Origin: JAXGMV01 sp040768445
GTDB lineage: Bacteria; Chloroflexota; Anaerolineae; Anaerolineales; Anaerolineaceae
NCBI GenBank assembly: GCA_040768445.1
Contig: JAXGMV010000001.1
Coordinates: 1,674,001-1,738,000, forward strand
Reading direction: 5' to 3'
Length of the DNA stretch: 64,000 nucleotides
The notes under the pieces were generated by a model. That model searched no databases, was not told where the DNA came from, and saw only the letters and a program-made list of their open reading frames with translations. Position 1 is the first letter of the stretch. The number at the start of each line of letters is the position of its first letter. Shown piece after piece: positions 1 to 8,546 of this stretch. The translations under genes were made by a program, and so were the position numbers.

Positions 1-598
1 CCATGCGGGCATTTTGTTCTACCAGCAAGATGGTTGTTCCCTCTCTGTTGATTTCTTTGAGCGCCTCGAACACATTGCCCATGAGCAGTGGCGAAAGACC
101 CATTGATGGTTCGTCAAGCAGCATCATTTTCCTGGCGCTTACCATCGCGCGGCCCACTGCCAGCATTTGCTGTTCACCACCACTGAGTGTCTCAGCGTGC
201 TGTTTGATCCTCTCCTCTAGGCGAGGGAAAATCGCAAAGACCCGTTGATAATCCTTTTGAACAGCCTGCCTGTCCTTACGGGCAAAGGCTGCCAATTCGA
301 GGTTTTCCATCACTGTGAGGTTCCCGAATAATCGCCTGCCCTCAGGTACATGTGATATTCCAAGCTGGTTCACCACCTTGTCTGCCGGCAGAGATGTCAG
401 GTCCTGCCCTTCAAACATCATCTTTGTACCTGCCTGCACTGGTATCATACGGGAAATTGCACGCAGCGTGGTACTCTTCCCTGCGCCATTTGCACCAATG
501 ATGCAGACAATCTCTCCCTGGTCTACGTGAAAACTGATGCCATGCAGTGCCTTGATGCGGTCATAAGATACCTGTAGATTTTCAATTGTGAGCAACAT
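1..598 (-). CDS. livF: Branched-chain amino acid ABC transporter ATPase LivF (3' end outside window)
   Basis: One of the two cytoplasmic ATPases that energise uptake by a Liv/HAAT-family ABC transporter. About 199 N-terminal codons are visible and the gene runs off the left edge. Reading the minus strand from ATG 598 gives Walker A GANGAGKST, the family-typical VPEGRRLFGNLTVMENL stretch, signature LSGGEQQML, Walker B MMLLDEPS and the H-loop region ILLVEQNAR. The ATG shares its A with the TGA stop of livG (TGATG), so the two are probably translationally coupled. Assignment to LivF rather than LivG rests on the short EGRR segment and its position last in the operon. Confidence 0.93.
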   Translation of the reverse strand, partial: MLLTIENLQVSYDRIKALHGISFHVDQGEIVCIIGANGAGKSTTLRAISRMIPVQAGTKMMFEGQDLTSLPADKVVNQLGISHVPEGRRLFGNLTVMENLELAAFARKDRQAVQKDYQRVFAIFPRLEERIKQHAETLSGGEQQMLAVGRAMVSARKMMLLDEPSMGLSPLLMGNVFEALKEINREGTTILLVEQNARM

Positions 599-1368
599 CA
601 GGTTTCCATCTCCTTGCCTAAATAGGCATCTATGACTACCGGGTTGTTCCGGATTTCTTCCGGAAGACCTTCAGCAACCACTTCACCGAAGACTAACGTT
701 TGTATTGTGTCGCACAAGTCCATAACCAGCCTCATGCGGTGCTCAATCAGGAAAATTGCCAGGTTGAACTCATTTTTTACCTGGCGGATGATTTTTTCCA
801 TGTCAAGCAGCTCTTCAGGATTCATGCCAGCAGTTGGTTCATCCAGGAAGAGGACAATTGGTTCAATTGCCAATGCACGCGCCAGTTCCACGCGCCGCTG
901 AGCACCATATGGCAGGTTGGTCACAACTGTATCGGCCAGGTGGCTGATACCAACCAACTTGAGCAGGTCTAATGAAATTTTGGTTATGTTATTTTCTTCT
1001 TCGACCCGCTTAGGCGTGTTTAGAAAAGCGCCTGCTAATCCATAATTGATTTTTGAGTAACGTGCCAACTTAATGTGCTCAATCACCGTCATATGGCGCC
1101 ACAAGCGCAGGTTTTGAAAAGTTCTTGCCAGCCCTGCAGCTGCAATCCTGTGTGGGCGCATTCCTTTTATGGAATTACCGTTTAGTAGAATGTCACCTTC
1201 AGACGGTGTGTAGATACCGGTGATCAGGTTGAAGATGGTGGTTTTTCCGGCACCATTTGGACCGATTAAACCATGTATCATTCCTTTTTCTATGTTGAGG
1301 TTGTAGTTATTCACAGCCCTCAACCCGCCAAAATAATGGGTCATCTTGTTAACTTGCAGGAGGGACAT
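598..1368 (-). CDS. livG: Branched-chain amino acid ABC transporter ATPase LivG
   Basis: The second ATPase of the Liv-type transporter, 256 aa, the normal size for LivG. Walker A is GPNGAGKTT near residue 37, the signature region reads LPYGAQRRVELARAL (a LivG-like variant of LSGGQ), Walker B is VLFLDEPTAGMNP, and the switch His lies in FLIEHRM. A good Shine-Dalgarno (GGAGAGGTG) precedes ATG 1368. The gene overlaps the end of livM by 20 bp and the start of livF by one base, so it lies inside a tightly packed operon. Confidence 0.95.
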   Translation of the reverse strand: MSLLQVNKMTHYFGGLRAVNNYNLNIEKGMIHGLIGPNGAGKTTIFNLITGIYTPSEGDILLNGNSIKGMRPHRIAAAGLARTFQNLRLWRHMTVIEHIKLARYSKINYGLAGAFLNTPKRVEEENNITKISLDLLKLVGISHLADTVVTNLPYGAQRRVELARALAIEPIVLFLDEPTAGMNPEELLDMEKIIRQVKNEFNLAIFLIEHRMRLVMDLCDTIQTLVFGEVVAEGLPEEIRNNPVVIDAYLGKEMET

Positions 1369-2689
1369 TTTTCACCTCTCCTTTCTCGGGTGCTGTTTTG
1401 GGTTGAAGGATTTTTGACAGGTTGAATTCTCGAAATGCTATGAGTCCCGTTGGCCTGAAAATCATCACCAGGATTAATAGCAGTGGGATGATAATCCACT
1501 TCAACAGTTCAAGCGGCCTCAGCATTTCACTCAACAGGTTGTACCCGATGGCCCCAACGATTGAACCAACAACAGAGTTTAGACCACCAAAATAGACCAT
1601 CGCCAGCACTTCTGCCAGTTTCTGCAAACCAAAGGTGCCGGGGTTGACATACCGAATGACATGTGCAAACAACCCTCCGGCAACACCAGCCCAGAAGGCT
1701 GAGAACAAGAAGGTGATCATCTTGGTCTTGCGAGTATCAACCGTCATCGCATCTGCTGCCAGTTCGTTATCTCGAACTGCATTTAATGCTTTTCCCATGG
1801 TGGATTGGACAAAGTTGTTGATAATCCAAATTGAAAGCATGGTCCAAATGAACACCACCGGAAGCGTTGCCAGGTCTGGTTGATTTCCAAATCCACGTGC
1901 CCCGCCAAGCCCTTCAATATTTTCGAACAGGCTTTTGATAATGAACATAAACGCCAGTGAAATGATGGCGAGGTAATCACCGCGCGTGCGAAATGATGGG
2001 AAAGCGACCAGCAGAGCTCCGAACGCAGCGACTAAACCGCCGAGAATGAGCCCGATGGGGAACAATATAGGACCCAGAAAAGCCGGCAGTTGGATAGATC
2101 CCAGGTCGCCGCCAACAAACAGTCCAACTGTAAAGATGGATGCAATGTAAGCACCTAAAGCAATGAAACCCGGGTGCGAACAAGAGAATTCTCCCATGTA
2201 CCCGTTGATGACATTCAAACTAAGGGTGATCATGATTGAGATCATCATTAGCTTTGCAACCAACACACGGTAGTCACTCACATCTGTCCAGAGTAACAGC
2301 GCCAGGTAAAGCAGCCCCATGTGTACCAGTGCAGATACCCACAAGGGATACCTCAGAAGCCAACTGGCAATTTTGTTTGCCAATGGTGTTAGAAACTTGA
2401 TAACCAGTACGATTGGCAGCAAGTAAATAACCAGGTCGTAGAGCAGTGTGGCAGGCAGTAAATGGGGAGTCTTTAAAGCAATATCTACACCGAAGAGTAC
2501 CGGTGGTTTGCTAAGACCGATCCCGCGTGCCAATTGATAACCAATCAGATTTTCCAGTCCGGAAGCCAGCAGCAATCCAAATATCCAGCCCAACGTTGGT
2601 GTTTGACCAAAAAACCGACGGGCTGATGGCCAAAAGCGGCTTTTTTCCTTTTTCGGGCTGGACGTTGAAATTTCTTGTGAGTTATTCAT
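1349..2689 (-). CDS. livM: Branched-chain amino acid ABC transporter permease LivM
   Basis: Inner-membrane permease subunit of the Liv-type transporter, 446 aa. The conserved LivM core begins near residue 150 (LSLNVINGYMGEFSCSHPGF, then GDYLAIISLAF and the loop FWAGVAGGLFAHV). In front of the core is a roughly 145-residue extension with three or four extra hydrophobic segments; an extended N-terminus is also known from E. coli LivM. The C-terminal tail is charged. ATG 2689 follows GAGGAAAACA. The gene is 32 bp downstream of livH and overlaps livG. Confidence 0.94.
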   Translation of the reverse strand: MNNSQEISTSSPKKEKSRFWPSARRFFGQTPTLGWIFGLLLASGLENLIGYQLARGIGLSKPPVLFGVDIALKTPHLLPATLLYDLVIYLLPIVLVIKFLTPLANKIASWLLRYPLWVSALVHMGLLYLALLLWTDVSDYRVLVAKLMMISIMITLSLNVINGYMGEFSCSHPGFIALGAYIASIFTVGLFVGGDLGSIQLPAFLGPILFPIGLILGGLVAAFGALLVAFPSFRTRGDYLAIISLAFMFIIKSLFENIEGLGGARGFGNQPDLATLPVVFIWTMLSIWIINNFVQSTMGKALNAVRDNELAADAMTVDTRKTKMITFLFSAFWAGVAGGLFAHVIRYVNPGTFGLQKLAEVLAMVYFGGLNSVVGSIVGAIGYNLLSEMLRPLELLKWIIIPLLLILVMIFRPTGLIAFREFNLSKILQPKTAPEKGEVKNVPPAS

Positions 2690-2721
2690 TGTTTTCCTCG
2701 TCTATTTGCCGATTTGAGGGA

Positions 2722-3645
2722 TTAGAGCCGTAATTGGGCGCTGTGCGCCTGGCCGAAAAATCCATGCGGACGGAAGGTGAGAATAATCAGGATGATCGAA
2801 AACGATATCAGGTTGCGCATGGTTGATGGAAAATAGGTAGCAACAAAGATATCAAGGAAGCCCATTAAAAAGCCGGCGATCACTGTTCCAATCACAGAGC
2901 CTCGACCACCTAAAATGGCGGCAACGAAAGATTTCCATCCGTATTCAATACCCATGTACGGATCCAGCACCGGGTAAGCCATGCCATAAAAGACGCCAGC
3001 TGCTGCCGCCAGTGCTGACCCAAGGGCGAAGGTGATTGCCGCAATGTTGTTGGCTGATACACCCATCAGTGGGACAACTGCGAAATCGTAGGAAGCTGCG
3101 CGCATTGCCATGCCCCACTTGCTGTGCTGCACAAACTGATGCAGCGCAAACATTAACAGGATGGATACCAGGACAATGAAAATTTTTGTACTGGTGATGC
3201 TGATCGATCCGATTTGATAAATTGAGGTCTGGATGATATCAGGGAATTTTTTCCGTGAAGCACCAAGCAAATAGAGGTTCCCTGTTTCGAGGATAATACC
3301 AATCATTAAACCGGTAATGGCAGCTGACGCGCGTGGAGCATCGCGAAGGGGTCTGTAACCGATTCGTTCAACCAGGACACCAACCAGCGAAGTAATCAAC
3401 ATTGCCAGTAAGATGGTCATGGTCAGGACGAGCCAGCCAGGCAGCTGCACTATGCCCATTGTAGCCAGGCTGAGCAATGCAGTTGCAATAAAAAATCCGA
3501 TATAGGACCCCACCATAAAAATATCGCCATGCGCAAAATTGAACAGCATCAGCACACCGTATACCATTGAGTAGCCTAAAGCGATCAATGCATAAAATGA
3601 ACCCCACTGCAGTGCATTGATCACATTTTGAAGGACAGTTTCCAT
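2722..3645 (-). CDS. livH: Branched-chain amino acid ABC transporter permease LivH
   Basis: First permease gene of the operon, 307 aa, standard LivH length. Sequence marks include ALGYSMVYGVLMLFNFAHGD near residue 22, GVLVERIGYRPLRDAPR, and the C-terminal EYGWKSFVAAILGGRGSVIG region. About eight hydrophobic segments are present. ATG 3645 follows GAGGAGCAAAGGCT. It is separated from the upstream binding-protein gene by 127 bp that contain a strong hairpin, a common arrangement when the binding protein must be made in excess over the membrane subunits. Confidence 0.94.
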   Translation of the reverse strand: METVLQNVINALQWGSFYALIALGYSMVYGVLMLFNFAHGDIFMVGSYIGFFIATALLSLATMGIVQLPGWLVLTMTILLAMLITSLVGVLVERIGYRPLRDAPRASAAITGLMIGIILETGNLYLLGASRKKFPDIIQTSIYQIGSISITSTKIFIVLVSILLMFALHQFVQHSKWGMAMRAASYDFAVVPLMGVSANNIAAITFALGSALAAAAGVFYGMAYPVLDPYMGIEYGWKSFVAAILGGRGSVIGTVIAGFLMGFLDIFVATYFPSTMRNLISFSIILIILTFRPHGFFGQAHSAQLRL

Positions 3646-3671
3646 AGCCTTTGCTCCTCAGAATTGGTGAG

Positions 3672-3704
3672 GGCGGGCACAGGGTCAAATGACTCTGGCC
3701 CGCC
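3672..3704 (-). promoter_or_regulatory. Intercistronic hairpin between binding-protein gene and livH
   Basis: GGCGGGC (3672-3678) pairs with GCCCGCC (3698-3704), and CAGGGTCA pairs with TGACTCTG inside it with one G-T wobble. The structure has no T-run on the minus strand, so a Rho-independent terminator is unlikely. By analogy with other ABC operons it could stabilise the binding-protein mRNA or damp readthrough into livH. That role is inferred. Confidence 0.6.
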
Positions 3705-3772
3705 GTTATTTTCCGTGTATGTCAGTGAAGAATGGTGTATACAGGCTTCTCAGACATGAAACTGGATTTGAT

Positions 3773-4951
3773 TTATGGACAGGACTGCTGGTAGAAGGTG
3801 AATTCTCCTGCGTCGTTAATTTTGACAATCACCGCGCATTTGCTTGGGTCGCCCGTTCCCTTAAAGGTCATGGTACCTGTGATCCCTGGGAATTCTGTCA
3901 CAGAGGCAAGCGCATCACGCACACATTGGCGATCAACTTCCAAATCACCGCTGATTTTGCCACAATCTTGCATCGCTTTTTTAGCAAGATTGAAGGCATC
4001 CCAGGTCAGTGCTGCAACATCATCGGGGACGTAACCGTGTTTCGTGGTGTAGCTGTCGATGAAGGCTTTTGTCTCGCCGGTTGCACCAGCTGCTGCATAG
4101 TGGGTGGTGAAGTACTGCCCGTAGCAGTCAGCGCCGCAGAGCGGGATCAGCTCAGCAGAACCCCAGCTGTCGCTTCCGACAATGGGGCTGTTGAATCCCA
4201 GTTGATGTGCCTGTTGGGCAATCAGTGCAACTTCGTTGTAGTACTGCGGTGTGAATAAGAATTCCGCACCCGATTCACGGATTTTTGTCAGCTGGGCGCT
4301 GAAATCTGTATCCTTGGTGGTGAAGCTTTCATAGGCAACCACAGAACCTGCGCCGTGCAGCCCTTCCCAGGCTGATTTGAAGAACTCAGCCAGGCCTTTG
4401 GGATAATCGCTGGCAATATCGTAAAGCACGGCAGCCTTTGTAAAACCAAATTCATTGGTCACAAAATTTGCCACTGCAGGACCCTGGAAGTCATCCAGGA
4501 AGCATGCTCTGAATACCCATGGACGGTTGAGGGTTGTGTTGGGGTTCGTTGACCATGGGCTGATCATCGGGGTTTTATTATCATTTGCCACCTGGCCGGC
4601 AGGAACAGCTTGTTTGGACGCCTGTGGACCAATTATTATCAGGACTTCGTCCTGGGTGATCATCTTTGTATTGGCTGCAACAGCAGATTCTGCCTTGGAT
4701 TCGTTGTCCTCAATCACAAGTTCTACTTCATACTTGGTACCCCCGATATCAATACCACCGTCGGCTTTGATCATTTCAAGCCACATCTCGGCGGCATACT
4801 TGGAACCTTCTCCTACTTTGGGAATATCTCCGGTGAGGGGCGCATTAACCCCGATCTTAATCACATTGCTGGCAGCCTGCCCGCATGCACTCATCATCAG
4901 TGTGCCGGCAATTATCAGCACGACCAAAAAGTATTTCGCAAACTTACTCAT
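3773..4951 (-). CDS. Liv-type ABC transporter substrate-binding lipoprotein
   Basis: Periplasmic-type (here membrane-anchored) receptor of the Liv/HAAT transporter, 392 aa. The start is placed at ATG 4951 because CCAGGAGAGGACAAA lies directly before it; a longer in-frame start at 4999 has no ribosome site and would bury the signal peptide. The N-terminus is a lipoprotein signal with lipobox MSAC and Cys23. The mature part has family features such as IKIGVNAPLTGDIPKVGEG, IIGPQASKQAVPAGQ and a Leu/Ile/Val-binding fold. The ligand cannot be read from sequence; Leu/Ile/Val, other amino acids, amides or urea are all possible. It is the first full gene of the operon and sits behind a possible leader peptide. 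Confidence 0.93.
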   Translation of the reverse strand: MSKFAKYFLVVLIIAGTLMMSACGQAASNVIKIGVNAPLTGDIPKVGEGSKYAAEMWLEMIKADGGIDIGGTKYEVELVIEDNESKAESAVAANTKMITQDEVLIIIGPQASKQAVPAGQVANDNKTPMISPWSTNPNTTLNRPWVFRACFLDDFQGPAVANFVTNEFGFTKAAVLYDIASDYPKGLAEFFKSAWEGLHGAGSVVAYESFTTKDTDFSAQLTKIRESGAEFLFTPQYYNEVALIAQQAHQLGFNSPIVGSDSWGSAELIPLCGADCYGQYFTTHYAAAGATGETKAFIDSYTTKHGYVPDDVAALTWDAFNLAKKAMQDCGKISGDLEVDRQCVRDALASVTEFPGITGTMTFKGTGDPSKCAVIVKINDAGEFTFYQQSCP

Positions 4952-5013
4952 TTTGTCCTCTCCTGGTTTGAATAAGGCAAGATAAACGACAGTGAACATA
5001 AAAGATCAGAACA

Positions 5014-5046
5014 TTAAGTTCTTCCGCCTGCTGCGGCTCTTGTCAT
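5014..5046 (-). CDS. Putative 10-codon leader peptide upstream of the liv-type operon
   Basis: An ATG at 5046 is preceded by AGGAGGTGATT, an almost perfect match to the 16S anti-Shine-Dalgarno sequence. It opens a 10-codon frame (MTRAAAGGRT) that ends at TAA 5014, 62 nt before the binding-protein start. A TATAAT element lies about 40 nt further upstream, so the frame would sit at the beginning of the mRNA. It has no Leu/Ile/Val codons, but Ala and Gly make up half of it. Translation and any attenuation function are inferred. The alternative is a chance open frame behind a ribosome-binding-like sequence. Confidence 0.4.
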   Translation of the reverse strand: MTRAAAGGRT

Positions 5047-5085
5047 AATCACCTCCTGAACTATTCAATTGAGAGTAACTAAAAA

Positions 5086-5091
5086 ATTATA
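5086..5091 (-). promoter_or_regulatory. Candidate -10 element for the liv-type operon
   Basis: Consensus TATAAT on the minus strand. The hexamer 17 bp upstream is GGAAAA, a poor -35. The predicted start near 5079 would place the leader-peptide ribosome site about 20 nt into the mRNA. The rest of this gap (5092-5324) shows nothing else I recognise. Confidence 0.45.
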
Positions 5092-5324
5092 AGGTGTGAA
5101 TGTTGCGTTTTTCCGTTTTCTAACCGTACACCACTAACAATAATGTTCTGCGATGTATCTACAATGTTTCCAACCCCTGGCGGTTAGTTATGGAAAAACC
5201 TGGTAAGAGTGCATTTGACCCCAAAGGAGTTAATTCAGTGTATAGCATTTAAATATGCAAGTCAAGAAATTTAATGCCACTAATTTTATTAATGGGTTTG
5301 ATGTTAATCGAAAAAATCTCGTTG

Positions 5325-5333
5325 TGGTATAAT
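5325..5333 (+). promoter_or_regulatory. Extended -10 promoter for tRNA-Gly
   Basis: TGGTATAAT matches the extended -10 consensus and lies 35 nt before the tRNA-Gly 5' end. Only a weak -35 (TTAATC) is present at 18 bp spacing. Confidence 0.55.
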
Positions 5334-5368
5334 TTTCGCTGCCTGAAAAACAGGTGATGCAGGTAAAT

Positions 5369-5440
5369 GCGGGCGTCGCCAAGTGGTAAGGCATCAGCCT
5401 TCCAAGCTGATATTCGCCGGTTCGAATCCGGTCGCCCGCT
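5369..5440 (+). tRNA. tRNA-Gly (anticodon TCC)
   Basis: A full cloverleaf can be drawn. Acceptor GCGGGCG (5369-5375) pairs with CGCCCGC (5433-5439). The anticodon stem TCAGC/GCTGA encloses loop CTTCCAA with anticodon TCC at 5401-5403, and the T arm is GCCGG-TTCGAAT-CCGGT. The discriminator is U, usual for bacterial tRNA-Gly. CCA is not encoded. No T-rich terminator hairpin is visible immediately downstream. Confidence 0.97.
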
Positions 5441-5785
5441 CAAGTTTCCCAACCAATAATATTTATAGATAATTTGTTCTTTCTTGTTAAGTCTCAGAGC
5501 ATTAGGTAATGAGGCAATATTTGTCTATCAATCCAAAACGGAATTAGCAAAAAATACCAATTTTTTATGTAAAATTTTTGTTCCATTCTATAATTATCAA
5601 TATTACACTCTGGCATTGATAGCTAAGGGGAGAATTATTTATAAATCCATATTTTAGATAATAAATTTTGAATATCACCCATTTGTTGAGCTATTTTGGG
5701 CATCAAATTTGGTTTGAGGGTTGATAAAAATGCTCTTGAACAATTATTTCGATTCATAGCATAAATTACATAATTGGAGGGATTC
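5441..5785. other. AT-rich intergenic stretch after tRNA-Gly
   Basis: 345 bp of low-GC sequence with no convincing frame or structured RNA. It contains no repeat of the tRNA 3' end and no integrase. Its base composition differs clearly from the liv operon to the left. Confidence 0.5.
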
Positions 5786-6364
5786 ATGAACAAAGCGAAC
5801 AAGAATATTACAGTCATTTTCCTCATATCTTTTTTAATTTTAGGTTGCTCTTTCAGTGATGCGGTGATTGAACAAGCTGTTGCTAAAACAATGGCTGTAA
5901 TGACAGAAGCGCCTACTCAAGTTATTCCTACACTGACCGCTTTTCCGCACCCTACTACCACGAATATACCCACAGCTACGAGACGACCGACAGCTGTCTC
6001 TGTATTGCAGCCGACAAAAAAATCTTGTGCTTCACCAACATCTATCACAATAAACATGAAAGGACAATCAGTTGAGGTGTGTGGTACCGTGACTGATGTT
6101 GGAACTGTACCATGTCCCACGTGTTATTATGGTGAATATTCTTATATGATTTTGGATAACAGTTTGAGAATTATTTCCTATGATTGGATTTTAAATCCTG
6201 GGTGGGAAGGGTCCTGTGTTAGGGTAAAAGACAAGGTTGAATCACTCAGTAACAAGCCAATTTTTGTGCTTGGAATGAAAGAAGGCTTTGATGGAAGTGA
6301 GTGCACAATAGATGTTTATGGAAGTCAATTGTGTTATATGGAGTACTTTCAAGAATGCAAGTAA
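5786..6364 (+). CDS. Orphan lipoprotein with Thr/Pro-rich linker and Cys-rich C-terminal domain
   Basis: 192 aa from ATG 5786, which follows GGAGGG at ideal spacing; an in-frame TTG at 5774 is too close to that site. The lipobox LILGC gives acylation at Cys21. Residues about 38-80 form a Thr/Pro/Ala-rich spacer of the sort seen in Anaerolineae surface lipoproteins. The remaining ~110 residues hold six further Cys and a GQSVEVCGTVTDVG stretch that could belong to an OB-fold-like beta barrel. That fold is a guess from the alternating pattern. I do not recognise a family. The gene stands alone in an AT-rich region with AT-rich codon use unlike its neighbours. Confidence 0.75.
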   Translation: MNKANKNITVIFLISFLILGCSFSDAVIEQAVAKTMAVMTEAPTQVIPTLTAFPHPTTTNIPTATRRPTAVSVLQPTKKSCASPTSITINMKGQSVEVCGTVTDVGTVPCPTCYYGEYSYMILDNSLRIISYDWILNPGWEGSCVRVKDKVESLSNKPIFVLGMKEGFDGSECTIDVYGSQLCYMEYFQECK

Positions 6365-6681
6365 AGTTGTTCCACTTAATCATTGTAAATTTTGAATCTG
6401 AAGATTTGATTATCAACTATAAAATTTTCTTGATAAGAAATTCGTTGGTGATAAATTCATAATACAAAAAATACTAAAAATAACTAGACAACAAAAAAAT
6501 CTCAATCATGCGACAAGATATTTTCAAGCATATATCAAGCTAGGTAATTTTTTAACCACTAATGTGATTATTTCGCGTTTTCCTCAATAGGCAAGTTTTA
6601 TCATATTCTTACAATTACTACGCAATGCCATTTAGAACGGAGGATTTCCTTTACCTCAAGGATAAAGAAGGGTAACGTTGG

Positions 6682-6773
6682 TTATTCATCTCAATTATCA
6701 ACCCTAACTGAAGTGTGGTTTGGTTATTATCCCCCAACTACAAGTCGATTGCTCTCAATTGGGTGCGCCGGCA
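6682..6773 (+). pseudogene. Decayed 5' fragment of an S9 peptidase gene
   Basis: By hand alignment this stretch matches 12348-12440, the start of the intact S9 peptidase gene, at about 71 of 92 positions with one single-base gap and a 14-base exact run (TGGGTGCGCCGGCA). The first half keeps the reading frame (YSSQLSTLTEV against YLSQLLTLPEV), then the gap shifts it. No start codon or remainder of the gene is present, and the VTC gene ends 35 bp further on. The preceding 6365-6681 is AT-rich and shows nothing else I can name. Confidence 0.65.
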
Positions 6774-6808
6774 AATTAATCTTGCATAATGCGTGTTTTC
6801 AGAATGTT

Positions 6809-7552
6809 TCACACGCTCCACGCGGGAGTCACAAGCGTCGGGTAACTCACCGTCATCCCCTGAACGAATTTGCTGTTCGCCATAATTCTTAAACCATTCT
6901 GATGCACGAGCTTCCGCAACCAGTCTGGCTGCTGCTTGATGCACTTAATCTCGAGAACGATCAATCCGTGGTGGTGATCGTGGAAGAGGGGAGCCTCTGG
7001 AAATAGTGAGTTGCTGTGTGTGCTCCTTACTTGATGATCAAAGGTAATGCGGAGCTCCTCCCTGGCTCGAGACCGGTAGCCTTCCCTGCGATATTCTGTC
7101 AAAATCACCGGTTGCAGTGTTTTCAAATGAACATACCGCTCGAATTCCTCAAGAACAACATCACTGACTTCAGGCCAGTGCTTCGTTTCTATGAATGACA
7201 GATATTGTTCCTTGTTAATGAATGAACCGTGTTTCTCTGTGATTGCGCCTTTGCGAACTTTCATTTCTGCGCGCACTGTATCTGCCTTCGCGAGAGTATC
7301 GGCATACGAGCGGATGCGAAACTTGATACGGTCGCTGTCACCGTCTACCTTTTCATTAAATGCATTCAGAAAAATGGAGTCATAATACACGCTTCTTACC
7401 AGGTATTTCATCTCTGGTGCACGCGCAGTGTAATCATCGATCTCCATATACGGAGCGATGCAGTTTCTGACCCGCAGGTACTGGTCCACTGGCAGCCGGT
7501 ACTTATACTCAAACCGCCAATTCCGCTCATCCAACACGACTGAAGAGGTCAC
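6809..7552 (-). CDS. VTC-domain (polyphosphate polymerase-like) protein
   Basis: 247 aa of the VTC/CYTH superfamily, whose eukaryotic relative Vtc4 makes polyphosphate from ATP inside a triphosphate tunnel. Visible family signatures are RFEYKYRLP near residue 13, VRSVYYDSIFLNAFNEK near 51, DSDRIKFRIRSY near 72, RAEMKVRKG near 94 and VILTEYRREGY near 150, giving the alternating basic/acidic residues expected of a tunnel fold. It is the last gene of a three-gene minus-strand cluster, 37 bp after DUF4956. The start is GTG 7552 behind GAGGAGATAA. Bacterial VTC proteins of this sort often accompany DUF4956 and CotH proteins; the substrate of these systems is not established. Confidence 0.88.
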   Translation of the reverse strand: MTSSVVLDERNWRFEYKYRLPVDQYLRVRNCIAPYMEIDDYTARAPEMKYLVRSVYYDSIFLNAFNEKVDGDSDRIKFRIRSYADTLAKADTVRAEMKVRKGAITEKHGSFINKEQYLSFIETKHWPEVSDVVLEEFERYVHLKTLQPVILTEYRREGYRSRAREELRITFDHQVRSTHSNSLFPEAPLFHDHHHGLIVLEIKCIKQQPDWLRKLVHQNGLRIMANSKFVQGMTVSYPTLVTPAWSV

Positions 7553-7589
7553 TTATCTCCTCGTTATGATTCTCTTACTGCTATTGTCC

Positions 7590-8279
7590 TTATAAGGGCA
7601 GCGCCAATTGCGGCGCAAGCAGTGATACTTTCTTGACCCCGCTCATTAAACGTAGTTCCTCTATCAACCCTTCCGCAGGCTTTTGCTCAGCTTGTGCGAA
7701 CCTCATCTCAAAGATAATCTCCCAATTTACATCGTCCACGTCAAATGACCGAGTGCGGTAATCTGACGAGTATTTGTCAAGCACCGCCTCAATCTCGCCT
7801 TTTTGATAGCTCCCCTGTCCTTTGATCACCAGTACAAAATCACTGTTTGGTGAGTTGCCATAGCGGAAAAAGTACAACAGGGCTACGATCACGGCGATGA
7901 TCGGGGTCGTAACTGCAACAATTGCCCAGTTATAGGTTCCTGCGCCTAAACCGACCGCGATCACCCAGAACAGGAACACCATGTCGCGCGTATCTTTGAT
8001 AGGCGTCCTAAAGCGGATGATTGATAGGCTCCCGATCAATCCTAACGACAGCACAAGGTCGCCTCGGATATACAACATTACCACCGACACGATTGGAGCC
8101 AGCAGAACCAGAGTCGCCATAAAAGTGTGCTCATAGTTCAACCCCCTGTGCGTCCACTTGTAAATGCGAGAGATAGCCAGCCCCATCAATGCTGCCAGAA
8201 ACACTGAAAACAGTACATCCCCGATATCCAAACTGGAGATGATCAATCGATCCAATATGTCCCCAATTTCTTCTCCCAA
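7590..8279 (-). CDS. DUF4956 membrane protein
   Basis: 229 aa with four hydrophobic segments (about residues 20-38, 54-72, 75-90 and 105-135) and the family core LIGSLSIIRFRTPIKDTRDM near residue 83, followed by a soluble C-terminal domain of about 85 residues. It starts at TTG 8279 behind AGAGGATTAA; the next in-frame Met would remove the first membrane segment. It lies between the CotH protein and the VTC protein. DUF4956 has no assigned activity. The constant partnership with VTC suggests a membrane channel or scaffold for its polyphosphate-like product, which is inference. Confidence 0.85.
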   Translation of the reverse strand: MGEEIGDILDRLIISSLDIGDVLFSVFLAALMGLAISRIYKWTHRGLNYEHTFMATLVLLAPIVSVVMLYIRGDLVLSLGLIGSLSIIRFRTPIKDTRDMVFLFWVIAVGLGAGTYNWAIVAVTTPIIAVIVALLYFFRYGNSPNSDFVLVIKGQGSYQKGEIEAVLDKYSSDYRTRSFDVDDVNWEIIFEMRFAQAEQKPAEGLIEELRLMSGVKKVSLLAPQLALPL

Positions 8280-8546
8280 TTAATCCTCTTTTCTAAAGCT
8301 CTAATAAGAAATTATAAAATCAACGAGGTTCATTTTTTTAAAATACGCTTAGGTTTTTAAACCTAATTTTCTATGGGTAATTCTACTATGATTAGCCGCA
8401 AATATTCAGTAAAGAAAAATACTTGTCTATGAAAAGAAAAGGTTGCTTGCCAAAAGAATGAGGATGACGACGCGATAATTAAGATTTACAGACCAATACT
8501 CGCGAGCGTTTTTAAAGTTACATAATGGGGAGTCTATCAGGATAGC

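Noticed and set aside
3689..4258. 189-codon plus-strand frame
   Set aside because: It lies antisense to the well-supported substrate-binding protein gene and encodes no recognisable domain.
5441..6681. Insertion sequence or integrative element
   Set aside because: I found no transposase, integrase, terminal inverted repeats or duplicated tRNA-Gly end; only the base composition is suggestive.
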